This document shows, one piece after another, positions 1 through 6,692 of a stretch of 8,102 bases of DNA. Made by a program: the position numbers and the translations under genes. Origin of the DNA: Candidatus Cloacimonas sp. SDB (lineage in GTDB: Bacteria; Cloacimonadota; Cloacimonadia; Cloacimonadales; TCS61); NCBI GenBank assembly GCA_001412425.1, contig LKUH01000285.1, positions 1 to 8,102 on the forward strand, in the 5' to 3' direction. The notes below the pieces were generated by a model. The model did not search any database. It was not told the origin of the DNA and worked only from the letters and a program-made list of their open reading frames with translations. The stretch's first letter is position 1; the number at the start of each line of letters is the position of its first letter.

Positions 1-1
1 A

Positions 2-100
2 ATTAAGCTGGTTCTAAGTTTTTTTCAAGCAGGTAGAATTCTTCCGCTGGCAGACTCATCAAAAGGCTATTTCCGCACTTTTCAATATGAAAGCAATTAA
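2..100 (+). CDS. possible 3' end of an upstream gene, partial
   Basis: The second forward frame is open from the window edge to a TAA at 98-100. It would encode about 32 C-terminal residues ending in FRTFQYESN. It overlaps the trmFO start at 87 by 14 nt. Two things favour a real gene end. The trmFO ATG has no good Shine-Dalgarno of its own (the nearest AAAAGG is about 20 nt away), which fits translational coupling to a gene ending here. The other two forward frames contain stops in this stretch. An open run of this length can arise by chance in AT-rich DNA, and I do not recognise the protein. Treat it as a hint only. Confidence 0.35.
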   Translation: MKLVLSFFQAGRILPLADSSKGYFRTFQYESN

Positions 101-1406
101 AATCGTTGGTGCCGGTCTGGCAGGTTCGGAAGCGGCTTTGCAGCTTGCAGCCCGAGGCTGGCAGGTTGACCTTTATGAAATGCGTCCCGGTAAGATGACC
201 TCTGCCCATGAAACAGGAAATTTTGCCGAACTGGTCTGCAGCAATTCCTTGAAATCTATTTTACCTTCTACTGCTTCGGGTTTGTTAAAAGAAGAAATGA
301 AACTGCTGGGCTGCAGACTTTTACCCGTCGCTGAAAAATTCAGAGTTCCAGCCGGAAATGCCTTAGCCGTTAACAGAGAGCAATTTGCTGCTTCTGTTAC
401 CAGGCTGATTGCCGAAAATCCCAATATCAGAATTCATCGACAGGAAGTTTCCCAACTGGATGATGAGCTTACAATAATTGCAACAGGTCCTCTCTCTTCC
501 GAAAATATGACCGAAGAGCTTCTGAAACTTATCGGTAATGAGCATCTCTATTTTTTTGATGCAATTGCCCCGATAGTTGACGCAGAGTCTTTTGATCAGA
601 AGATAATTTACCGAAAAACGCGTTACGACAAAGGTGAAGCGGATTATCTTAATTGTCCATTTAATAAAGAGCAATACTATGATTTTGTGGAAGCACTTAA
701 TCTGGCTTCCAAACATGAAGCTAAGGAATTTGAAGCAAAATATTTCCGGAACATTGACTTCAATTTTTATGAAAATTGCACGCCGATTGAAGAATTATCC
801 CGCAGAGGAAAAGAAACTTTAAGATTTGGAGTTATGCGACCTGTCGGTCTGGAAGATCCCAAAACCGGAAACAAACCTTATGCCGTCATTCAGCTTAGGG
901 CGGAAAATAAGGCAGGTACCAGCTTTAATCTGGTGGGCTGTCAGACCATGCTGAAATATGGAGAACAGAAGCGTGTCTTCAGGAAAGTGCCTGGCTTGGA
1001 AAAGGCAGAATTTCAGCGTTACGGATCAATTCATCGAAATACCTATCTGAACAGTCCCAGAATAATGAATGAAGACCTTTCTTTAAAAGCTAAAGGAAAC
1101 ATTTTCATTGCCGGTCAGCTGAGCGGAGTGGAGGGTTATGTCGAATCAATACTATCCGGATTACTGGTTGCAGAAGTGGTTTCGGCAAGGATTGAAAAGG
1201 ATCTGGTTTTAAGTCCGGATTTTTTACCGGAGACCACGGTCTCAGGTCAGTTATGGCGGCATATGGTAAAAGAAGTGGAAAATTTTCAACCGATGAACGC
1301 TAATTTTGGATTACTTCCTGAACTGGAAGAAAAGATTAAAGACAAGAAAAAGAAAAAGGACCTGTTAGCCGCAAGATCTATTAAGGATTTACATAAAAAG
1401 TTATAG
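87..1406 (+). CDS. trmFO: TrmFO, folate/FAD-dependent tRNA (uracil-54-C5)-methyltransferase
   Basis: This cytoplasmic flavoprotein makes 5-methyluridine at position 54 of the tRNA T-loop, using methylenetetrahydrofolate as carbon donor and reduced FAD, unlike SAM-dependent TrmA. The 439 residues match the usual family length. The N-terminal Rossmann motif GAGLAGSE (8-15) binds FAD. It is followed by the family signature YEMRP (30-34), HETGNFAELVCSNSLKS (41-57) and RVPAGNALAVNR (86-97). C51 in LVCSNS and C231 in ENCTPIEE correspond to the two functional cysteines described for Bacillus TrmFO. IAGQLSGVEGYVES (341-354) is the C-terminal FAD-contact motif. The C-terminus is lysine-rich (about 415-439). 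The start is fixed by alignment of the FAD motif to the family N-terminus. No clear ribosome site precedes it, so coupling to an upstream gene is likely. Its stop overlaps the convergent gene at 1401. The gene looks intact, and the assignment is secure on motifs. Confidence 0.97.
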   Translation: MKAIKIVGAGLAGSEAALQLAARGWQVDLYEMRPGKMTSAHETGNFAELVCSNSLKSILPSTASGLLKEEMKLLGCRLLPVAEKFRVPAGNALAVNREQFAASVTRLIAENPNIRIHRQEVSQLDDELTIIATGPLSSENMTEELLKLIGNEHLYFFDAIAPIVDAESFDQKIIYRKTRYDKGEADYLNCPFNKEQYYDFVEALNLASKHEAKEFEAKYFRNIDFNFYENCTPIEELSRRGKETLRFGVMRPVGLEDPKTGNKPYAVIQLRAENKAGTSFNLVGCQTMLKYGEQKRVFRKVPGLEKAEFQRYGSIHRNTYLNSPRIMNEDLSLKAKGNIFIAGQLSGVEGYVESILSGLLVAEVVSARIEKDLVLSPDFLPETTVSGQLWRHMVKEVENFQPMNANFGLLPELEEKIKDKKKKKDLLAARSIKDLHKKL

Positions 1407-1414
1407 AATATAAC
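1400..1414 (-). terminator. weak hairpin plus T-run at the convergent stop overlap
   Basis: GTTATA (1400-1405) and TATAAC (1409-1414) form a 6-bp stem with a 3-nt loop exactly over the two converging stop codons. Read on the minus strand the stem is followed by five T residues (complement of 1395-1399). The plus-strand reading has no T-run. The stem is almost entirely A/T, so it would be a poor terminator. It is listed because no better one exists for the minus-strand cluster before trmFO. Confidence 0.22.
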
Positions 1415-1895
1415 GAAACAATAAGATAGCGGATACAATTAAATAGTTAATTAGTAAAACCCATTTTTGAGACCAGTGGATACCGTCCAGTTGAAAAGAG
1501 GAGAGAGGTGTAAGGAATTCTACCGGGAATGATTTTTTAGTATGGGTAGGAATATCCAGCAGGATATGCAGTGGAGCGGCTAATAGAAACCAGGGTGGCG
1601 GGTATCCATGATATTTACACAGGAAAAATCCAGCCATGATGAGAAGAGACCAGATAACCAGTGAATGAGTCCAGCGATAAAGTGTTTTTACCCAGCGGTT
1701 ATCCTTTTTTTCGAACCAATCCATCATATTTTCCCGTGTTTTAAACCGGGGAAGCTTCTTCCCTTTAATAGCAATAACAAGCAAATTAGGCCCGAATACT
1801 GCCAGGTCCGGCATGATTCCCAGGATTATTTTTCCTGCGATCTGTTCGCCGGGAATAACTGCAATTGCCCAGAGTGAATGAGCCAGAATGTCCAT
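1401..1895 (-). CDS. YdjM/DUF457-like membrane-bound metal-dependent hydrolase family protein
   Basis: This is a 164-residue integral membrane protein. The histidine/aspartate pattern of the YdjM-like (DUF457) family is visible: H6 near the N-terminus, PD at 29-30, THS with H77, and the H110-x3-D114-x3-H118 cluster in HILLDIPTH. These probably bind a metal ion; the family's substrate is not known, and I infer none. Hydrophobic stretches lie at about 8-25, 36-44, 78-93, 101-113 and 145-163, so three to five membrane segments are possible. The start ATG (1893-1895) is preceded by AAGGA six bases upstream, a good ribosome site. The stop lies inside the end of trmFO, giving a 6-nt tail-to-tail overlap. 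It follows the small membrane-protein gene by 67 nt on the same strand and may be its last co-transcribed partner. The family call is by motif pattern only. Confidence 0.72.
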   Translation of the reverse strand: MDILAHSLWAIAVIPGEQIAGKIILGIMPDLAVFGPNLLVIAIKGKKLPRFKTRENMMDWFEKKDNRWVKTLYRWTHSLVIWSLLIMAGFFLCKYHGYPPPWFLLAAPLHILLDIPTHTKKSFPVEFLTPLSSFQLDGIHWSQKWVLLINYLIVSAILLFRYIL

Positions 1896-1962
1896 ATAAT
1901 ATCCTTATTTATTAATACTTGCTTCCAAATTTTCAATTCAAGGAGAAGATCAGAAAATTTCC

Positions 1963-2172
1963 TTAAGTGAACATCTTTCTTAGAACCGGCAAGGCGACCA
2001 GAAGCGATAAAATGAGAAACCACCACCACTCTATTCCCATAATAAAAACTAGGAAATTACTCCAGCAGGTGATTAGAAAAAGCGTAAACAGAAAAACACT
2101 CAGTTTGGTTAAAGCAAAATCCAACCAGTTCATTTTTGCGACCTTGGTATTAATCCATTTTATGAAAAACAT
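1963..2172 (-). CDS. small two-helix membrane protein, function unknown
   Basis: This encodes 69 residues with two predicted membrane helices, about 24-44 and 48-65, joined by a short turn with an aromatic WWWF run (49-52), and a positively charged tail. It is very likely real: ATG at 2170-2172 follows GGAGG (2177-2181) with a 4-nt gap, the same spacing used by the nitrilase and M48 genes in this window. An alternative start is M14 (2131-2133), with AAGGT seven bases upstream. Small proteins beginning LDxALxKLSV-like and containing one aromatic turn occur in several phyla as uncharacterised membrane proteins; that resemblance is from memory and not verified. It lies 80 nt after the beta-helix gene and 67 nt before the YdjM-like gene, all on the minus strand. 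No catalytic residues are apparent, so no function is proposed. Confidence 0.7.
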   Translation of the reverse strand: MFFIKWINTKVAKMNWLDFALTKLSVFLFTLFLITCWSNFLVFIMGIEWWWFLILSLLVALPVLRKMFT

Positions 2173-2252
2173 ACGACCTCCATGGTTAAATCAATTTTTT
2201 CTAAACCAGATAACTTTTAAAGTATTGCCCGTCTGGAAGTTCTAGGCAAAAT
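2173..2252 (-). other. 80-nt spacer between the beta-helix and small membrane-protein genes
   Basis: This gap holds the GGAGG ribosome site of the small gene (2177-2181). It also holds two weak inverted repeats: CCAGA/TCTGG (2207-2211 with 2232-2236) and TTGCC/GGCAA (2225-2229 with 2245-2249). Both stems are only 5 bp with long loops and no T-run in the relevant direction, so neither is a convincing terminator. I see no consensus promoter. Co-transcription across the gap is the simplest reading. Confidence 0.4.
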
Positions 2253-3512
2253 TTATTTTAAAAAATATAATCTGTAAAATCCAGATTCCTGTTTTAAAGG
2301 CAGTTCAAAGATCTCCGTTTTTCTCTTTTCCAGCTCATCGTAAAAATCGCGTTGTGACAGATCGTAATTTGGCAGATCTTCACTGGCTCTGCGGTTGTTG
2401 TAGAAAATATTTTCGGTAATCTCAAAATTCTCCGGAACTGAATGTAATGCCAGCGCACACTGAAAACCGTAATAATCTGCAGCATCATAAGCAGGATTTT
2501 GTCCGGTTTTTACAACAATGTTATCTTTAAAATATCCCGGATCATCCTGCGTAGAAGAAGTAACAGACATTCCCATTGCACCCGTGTCGAAAATGATGTT
2601 AGCTTCAATGAAACCTCTAGGCTTTCCTTTACCGGCATCCCAGAGCGATATGCCCCAGGTCAGGCAGTTTTCAATAAAATTTCCCCTGACCACTCCATGA
2701 GCATTCACAAATAATCCGATTCCTTTCCAATAATTCTTGATGAGATTATGTGTTATTTCAGCTCTGGCATTCCAGGTTACTCCAATTCCAACACCTCTGC
2801 CTCCACCTGCTTCCCTGGCGACATTAACAATCCCATTGATGACATTTTCTTCGATAACAGCTTCCGCATCACGGTAAAGCGCTATACCATCCCAGGAATT
2901 GTTCAGAATCCGGTTATTGGAAATTTCCAGTCTGGAATTTTCACGACCGCAGATACCCATTATGCCTACGATATTTTTTTCTATAAGAAGTGAATCGCCA
3001 ATGTTATTTTGGATTAGATTATTTTTTACGATTGCGGTACTGTTCTTAACAACTATAGCAGCATCTGTTGCAAGTGCAGAAGAATCACGTGTACCACCGG
3101 TGATGGTAAGGTTTTTGAGAATTGCCTGTTCACAGTTCAACAGATAAATTCCATAACCGGAGTTGGTGACAATAACTGCAGATTTATCTTCCGGTCCGGA
3201 AAGGGTAATATTTTTTCCTGAGATTATCAAACCTGCAGTTGCTACCACAGGTTGATCCGGATTTTCACAATTTCCGCAGGTTTCATCGATTATGAATATA
3301 GGATCAAGCTCATAAATTCCACTCGCAAGAATGATTTCCTTATTTGCCACAGCTCTGGAAAAATACTTCATAAGATCTGCAGCATTGTCAATTTTTACCA
3401 CTTTATTTCCTGAAAGCAATGTGAGTAAAATGAAAATAATTATAAAAATTATCAGCAGGGAAACATTTTTATTTTTGATAGAACTCACTCCTTCGGTCTT
3501 TAAAAAGGTCAT
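2253..3512 (-). CDS. membrane-anchored right-handed parallel beta-helix repeat protein
   Basis: This 419-residue protein has a short charged N-terminus, one long hydrophobic segment (about 17-34, no lipobox cysteine) that acts as signal peptide or anchor, and then a repetitive body (about 90-375). The body is made of short strands ending in Asn-rich turns, such as ISNNRILNNS, EENVINGIV, THNLIKNYW, VRGNFIENC and ITENIFYNN. These are the coils of a right-handed parallel beta-helix, as in NosD/pectate-lyase-like beta_helix domains. A CGNC motif (C79, C82) precedes the helix and could form a disulfide or bind a ligand. The C-terminus is charged and not helical in repeat. Family members are exported and often bind or cleave polysaccharides; no catalytic site can be assigned here. 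The first in-frame ATG (3510-3512) lies inside the upstream nitrilase gene (44-nt overlap) and has no ribosome site. AAGGAG at 3488-3493 lies inside the gene, with no standard start eight bases beyond. Confidence 0.85.
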   Translation of the reverse strand: MTFLKTEGVSSIKNKNVSLLIIFIIIFILLTLLSGNKVVKIDNAADLMKYFSRAVANKEIILASGIYELDPIFIIDETCGNCENPDQPVVATAGLIISGKNITLSGPEDKSAVIVTNSGYGIYLLNCEQAILKNLTITGGTRDSSALATDAAIVVKNSTAIVKNNLIQNNIGDSLLIEKNIVGIMGICGRENSRLEISNNRILNNSWDGIALYRDAEAVIEENVINGIVNVAREAGGGRGVGIGVTWNARAEITHNLIKNYWKGIGLFVNAHGVVRGNFIENCLTWGISLWDAGKGKPRGFIEANIIFDTGAMGMSVTSSTQDDPGYFKDNIVVKTGQNPAYDAADYYGFQCALALHSVPENFEITENIFYNNRRASEDLPNYDLSQRDFYDELEKRKTEIFELPLKQESGFYRLYFLK

Positions 3513-4266
3513 TGGCGGGAGTGATATTTTTATCTAAGGCATTATCGGTTTCGATCTCGGCAATTATAACCTTTTCTTCTTCCTGGTCCAGTCTTGCCAT
3601 TATCTTTCCTTCTGGATCCAGGATCTGGCTCATTCCGGTAAAACTCATTTGTTTATCTACATTTATATCTTTTCCTGTCCGGTTGCAGGTTAAAGTAAAG
3701 ACACGGTTTTCCAGAGATCGGGTGATCATGGCTTGCTGGCACCAGGGCAGAACCAGGTTAGCCGGATGGGCAATTATCTGGGCTCCTTTCAATGACAGGG
3801 TTCTGGCTGATTCAGGGAATATCCAGTCAAAACATATCATAATCCCCAATTTTACATCCTTCTTAGCCGGAAAAATATTAAAACCTGTATTTCCGGGAGT
3901 GAACCAGAGTTTTTCTTCCAGAAATAGATGAGTTTTGCGGTAGACGAATATAGATTGATCAGGGTTAACCAGAATTGCAGAATTAAAAATTTTATCTTCG
4001 TCTTTTTCTGCCAGCCCCACAACATAACTGGTATTATTCTGTTTCGCCATATTTAAGAAAAGCTGTGAAGTTATTCCCCTGAAAGCATTTTCTGCAATTG
4101 AATAGACCTCATCAGACGAATTGAATAAATATCCGGAATTTGCCAGCTCAGGTAAAACAATGAGATCTGCTTTTTTATTATACAGCAACTGCTCCATTTT
4201 ATCCAGATTTGCTCTTACATCAAGTAATTCAGGTTTAAACTGGCAGATTCCAACCCGATATTTCAT
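3469..4266 (-). CDS. carbon-nitrogen hydrolase (nitrilase superfamily amidase)
   Basis: This is a 265-residue cytoplasmic amidohydrolase that breaks non-peptide C-N bonds by a Glu-Lys-Cys triad. All three catalytic residues are visible: E40 in LPELANSGY, K111 in YRKTHLF, and C145 in GIMICFDWIFPE. The accessory glutamate before LWFTPG is also present (E117/E118). The C-terminal NDLFKDRRSEFY (252-263) matches the conserved NDxFxDRRP-like tail of omega-amidase and N-carbamoylputrescine-type branches. Substrate cannot be fixed from sequence; candidates are omega-amides, carbamoyl-polyamines or deaminated glutathione. The start is ATG at 4264-4266, with GGAGG (4271-4275) four bases upstream; a TTG eight codons further upstream is rejected. 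Its last 44 nt overlap the beta-helix gene, so the two are probably translated together. It appears to be the first gene of the minus-strand cluster. Confidence 0.93.
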   Translation of the reverse strand: MKYRVGICQFKPELLDVRANLDKMEQLLYNKKADLIVLPELANSGYLFNSSDEVYSIAENAFRGITSQLFLNMAKQNNTSYVVGLAEKDEDKIFNSAILVNPDQSIFVYRKTHLFLEEKLWFTPGNTGFNIFPAKKDVKLGIMICFDWIFPESARTLSLKGAQIIAHPANLVLPWCQQAMITRSLENRVFTLTCNRTGKDINVDKQMSFTGMSQILDPEGKIMARLDQEEEKVIIAEIETDNALDKNITPANDLFKDRRSEFYQK

Positions 4267-4270
4267 AGAA

Positions 4271-4275
4271 CCTCC
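4271..4275 (-). promoter_or_regulatory. Shine-Dalgarno deciding the nitrilase start
   Basis: GGAGG on the minus strand lies four bases before the ATG at 4264-4266. The same GGAGG-N4-ATG layout occurs before the small membrane protein (2177-2181) and the M48 gene (6680-6684). It rules out the upstream TTG at 4288-4290 as the start. Confidence 0.85.
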
Positions 4276-4517
4276 AATATCTCTTTTCAAAAGAGTATTA
4301 CTTCAAATGTATGTCAATAAAGTAATTACTGCAAATAATTCAGCACAATTATGTAATCTCTAAATTTGTAGGATCAGATAATCTGCCAGATGTAAGATAT
4401 GGGCTAATGAAGCTTGTCTTAATCTTTTAAGGTAACGATTCCTGAACTATTTTTTATTTGCTGTTTTCCGATTATAATTTTTCTGGACAGTCAGAAATTA
4501 AAACTCAAGTTTTGCCT
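4276..4517. promoter_or_regulatory. divergent intergenic control region
   Basis: This stretch of about 240 bp separates the divergently transcribed nitrilase and cyclase genes and should hold both promoters. Visible elements are an exact 10-bp palindrome AGTAATTACT (4321-4330), a related AGTATTACT (4294-4302), and an 11-bp inverted repeat CAGAT-A-ATCTG (4375-4385). On the minus strand a weak promoter pair can be drawn: TTGCAG (4330-4335), 17 nt, TACATT (4307-4312). AGTAATTACT falls in its spacer and overlaps the -35 box by one base, so it could be an operator. No RNA gene, CRP-type site or convincing ORF was found. The promoter boxes are weak matches, so the assignment rests mainly on position. 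Confidence 0.4.
4473..4478 (+). promoter_or_regulatory. candidate -10 box for the cyclase operon
   Basis: A perfect TATAAT lies 39 bases before the ATG at 4518. No recognisable -35 box sits 16-18 bases upstream, where the sequence is a T-rich run. If used, transcription would begin near 4485, which excludes the TTG at 4458 as start and supports ATG 4518. AT-rich DNA produces such boxes by chance, so confidence is limited. Confidence 0.35.
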
Positions 4518-6692
4518 ATGAACAGAAAAAAAACTAAGCTAAAATTTTCTAGAATTTATAAGCAATTACCTGTTTTAGCAGGTTTTTCTTTTTTGCTTAC
4601 ACTTCTGTTGTTTTTTATCAGTCAGGTAAGTTTATTGGAAGAGATCGAGTATAAACTGACTGATTATCGTTTTCGGTTTACTTCAATTCCGGAACAGGCA
4701 GACAGCAATGTTGTTATTGTGGCGATTGACGACAGCAGCCTGGAATTTTTTGCTGCCAACGGAATTTCCTGGCCCTGGCCTCGCAGCTATTATGCTTACG
4801 TAGTTGATTATTTTACCGCATGTGGTGCCGAAGCAGTTCTTTTCGATATGCAGTTCTATGAACCTGATATTGATCGAGAAGAAACTTATGCGGCTGAAAC
4901 AGATGGTATGTTTGCTGAAGCGATAGCGCAGAGCAATAATATTTTCCTGGGGATACAACTTTCTCAGGACAGTATAGATACAGAGACAGATCTTAGCCGT
5001 TTTTCTCTTCCCGTAATAAATCCTGAAGAGAATAAAGCTTTTAATTATAATGGTTACATAGCACCACTGGATATTTTTTCACGAAGTGTAAAATCACTGG
5101 GAGTAATAAATGTAGAACCAGATCGGGACGGCGTTATACGCAGAGTACCTCTTTTATATTCTATTCGTGATCTTAACCTGCCTCAACTGGCTTTCAGCGG
5201 CTGGTACAATTCTGTGATGGCGGGCAAAGAGCTGATTTATCAAAAAAGAAAAGTCAAGATTGATGAAATAAGTATACCAATTGACGAAAAGGGCAATTAT
5301 TTGATCAACTGGTATGGAAATGACAATGGTGCCAGTCCTTTCCGCTATTATCCCTTTAAAGCTGTAGTCAGCTCTGCTTCCAGTGTTATGTATGGTACTG
5401 ATCCCCTGATTGCTTCAGAAAATTTCCAGGGCAAATACATAATTATCGGTGCTACTGCTGCCGGGCTTCTGGATCTGAAGACAAATCCCTACAGCAGGAT
5501 CATGCCTGGTATGGAGATCTGGGCAACAGCACTTAGTAATTTTTTGAATCAGGAATTTATTCTGCCTGTCTCAGAAAGTGTGAATTTTGCAGCAACCCTC
5601 ATCATCATATTTCTGGTTTTCTATCTGATAACTCATTTAAATGCGAAAATGGGGAATATTTTCTTGCTGCTTCTTCTTGTAGGTATATTCACGATTGATT
5701 ATCTACTTTGGAAATATCTGCGTGCTCCGGTTAATCTTACACTAATTTTATCTGGTTTTGTAATTTCCTATTTATTAATGATAACGGTAAGTTATCTGCT
5801 GGAAGGGAAATCCAGGCGGGAGATCAGAAAGATTTTTACCCGCTATCTTCATCCTGATGTGATCAAGAAACTGGAAGAAAATCCCGATCAGATTCATTTG
5901 GGGGGTGAAGAGATATATGCAACCGTTCTTTATACAGACATATATAACTTTACGACAATTTCTGAAACTAAGACACCAAAGGAACTGGTGGAAGATCTGA
6001 ATAATTATTTCAGCAAGCTTACCGGGATAATTCTTCAGCATCGCGGTTTACTGGATAAATATATGGGGGATGGCATCATGGCTCTCTTCGGAGTGCCTAT
6101 TTCCAGAGAAGATCATGCTCTGCTTGCCTGCGAGGCTGCCTTTGCCCATAAACAGTTAAGAATAGAAATGGAGAAGAAAAAAACTCTTACAGCTTCGGAT
6201 CAACTACACGTTAAAACTCGCACTGGAATTAATTCCGGAAGATTGGTAGCTGGAAATATCGGCAGTGATAAAAGAGTGGATTACACTGCGATCGGAGATA
6301 CTGTAAATCTGGCATCACGACTGGAAGGTGTGAATAAGATCTACCAAACGAATATTATCATAAGTGAAAGAACTTACCAGGATGTTAAGCAGGTTTTTTT
6401 ATGCCGGGAACTGGATTTTTTAAGGGTGAAAGGTAAAAAGGAGCCAACGAGAATTTATGAACTGATTGATAAACATATTAATCTCAACAGGCCCGATTGG
6501 ATTGACGAGTATGAAGAAGCTTTGAATCTGTACAGAATGGGGGAGTGGAAAAAAGCTGCCCGGCAGTTTGAAAATCTGTGTGCCGAACCTGTAAATGATC
6601 CTGCCGCAGAAGTTATGCTTGACCGATGTTATTACCTGATGAAGAATCCGCCTGAAATTTGGGATGGCATTCTTACTCTGGAGGTGAAATGA
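4518..6692 (+). CDS. CHASE2-domain class III adenylate cyclase with C-terminal TPR-like tail
   Basis: This 724-residue membrane sensor probably makes cAMP from ATP. In order it has a basic N-terminus and membrane helix (about 17-37), an extracytoplasmic CHASE2 domain (about 40-325) with VVIVAIDDSSLE and a WPWPR motif, three closely packed membrane helices (about 356-427), and a cytoplasmic class III cyclase domain (about 460-650). The tail (about 660-724) contains a TPR-like EEALNLYRMGEWKKAARQFE unit. Metal-binding aspartates are D474 (YTDIYNFT) and D518 (KYMGDGIMALFG); transition-state N597 and R601 lie in DTVNLASR. The adenine-selecting pair is K514 and T590 rather than Lys-Asp, as in class IIIb cyclases such as CyaC. 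All catalytic residues are present. The start ATG at 4518 places the helix normally; its ribosome site is weak, and a TTG at 4458 is the alternative. It overlaps the next gene by four bases. Confidence 0.93.
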   Translation: MNRKKTKLKFSRIYKQLPVLAGFSFLLTLLLFFISQVSLLEEIEYKLTDYRFRFTSIPEQADSNVVIVAIDDSSLEFFAANGISWPWPRSYYAYVVDYFTACGAEAVLFDMQFYEPDIDREETYAAETDGMFAEAIAQSNNIFLGIQLSQDSIDTETDLSRFSLPVINPEENKAFNYNGYIAPLDIFSRSVKSLGVINVEPDRDGVIRRVPLLYSIRDLNLPQLAFSGWYNSVMAGKELIYQKRKVKIDEISIPIDEKGNYLINWYGNDNGASPFRYYPFKAVVSSASSVMYGTDPLIASENFQGKYIIIGATAAGLLDLKTNPYSRIMPGMEIWATALSNFLNQEFILPVSESVNFAATLIIIFLVFYLITHLNAKMGNIFLLLLLVGIFTIDYLLWKYLRAPVNLTLILSGFVISYLLMITVSYLLEGKSRREIRKIFTRYLHPDVIKKLEENPDQIHLGGEEIYATVLYTDIYNFTTISETKTPKELVEDLNNYFSKLTGIILQHRGLLDKYMGDGIMALFGVPISREDHALLACEAAFAHKQLRIEMEKKKTLTASDQLHVKTRTGINSGRLVAGNIGSDKRVDYTAIGDTVNLASRLEGVNKIYQTNIIISERTYQDVKQVFLCRELDFLRVKGKKEPTRIYELIDKHINLNRPDWIDEYEEALNLYRMGEWKKAARQFENLCAEPVNDPAAEVMLDRCYYLMKNPPEIWDGILTLEVK
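6680..6684 (+). promoter_or_regulatory. Shine-Dalgarno inside the cyclase gene for the M48 gene
   Basis: GGAGG lies four bases before ATG 6689-6691, within the last codons of the cyclase. Together with the ATGA overlap this sets the downstream start and indicates termination-reinitiation coupling. A TTG at 6659 is thereby rejected. Confidence 0.9.

Noticed and set aside
363..716. 117-residue minus-strand frame opposite trmFO
   Set aside because: It lies wholly within a clear trmFO coding region, shows no recognisable domain and has no ribosome site. It is a shadow frame.
1912..1941. TTGAAT-N18-TATTAA promoter before the YdjM-like gene
   Set aside because: Transcription would begin at about 1905, inside the AAGGA ribosome site, leaving a leader unable to bind ribosomes. 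Co-transcription with upstream genes is more likely.
1826..2029. 67-residue minus-strand frame between the small protein and the YdjM-like gene
   Set aside because: It overlaps both supported genes in another frame, and nothing recognisable is encoded.
2207..2249. CCAGA/TCTGG and TTGCC/GGCAA hairpins as a terminator after the beta-helix gene
   Set aside because: The stems are only 5 bp with loops of 15-20 nt, and no T-run follows on the minus strand.
2499..3147. Repetitive Asn-rich pattern as a DNA tandem repeat or CRISPR
   Set aside because: The periodicity is at protein level (beta-helix coils). DNA repeats are not identical, and no spacer-repeat structure exists.
4267..4290. TTG start for the nitrilase at 4290
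   Set aside because: ATG 4266 has GGAGG four bases upstream, and the family N-terminus begins there.
4458..4517. TTG start extending the cyclase by 20 residues
   Set aside because: The extension lacks a close ribosome site, and a TATAAT box at 4473-4478 lies inside it. Starting at ATG 4518 gives a normal basic N-terminus followed by the membrane helix.
6659..6688. TTG start for the M48 gene
   Set aside because: ATG 6689 has GGAGG four bases upstream and begins a typical signal peptide. The extension would put ten residues in front of that signal.
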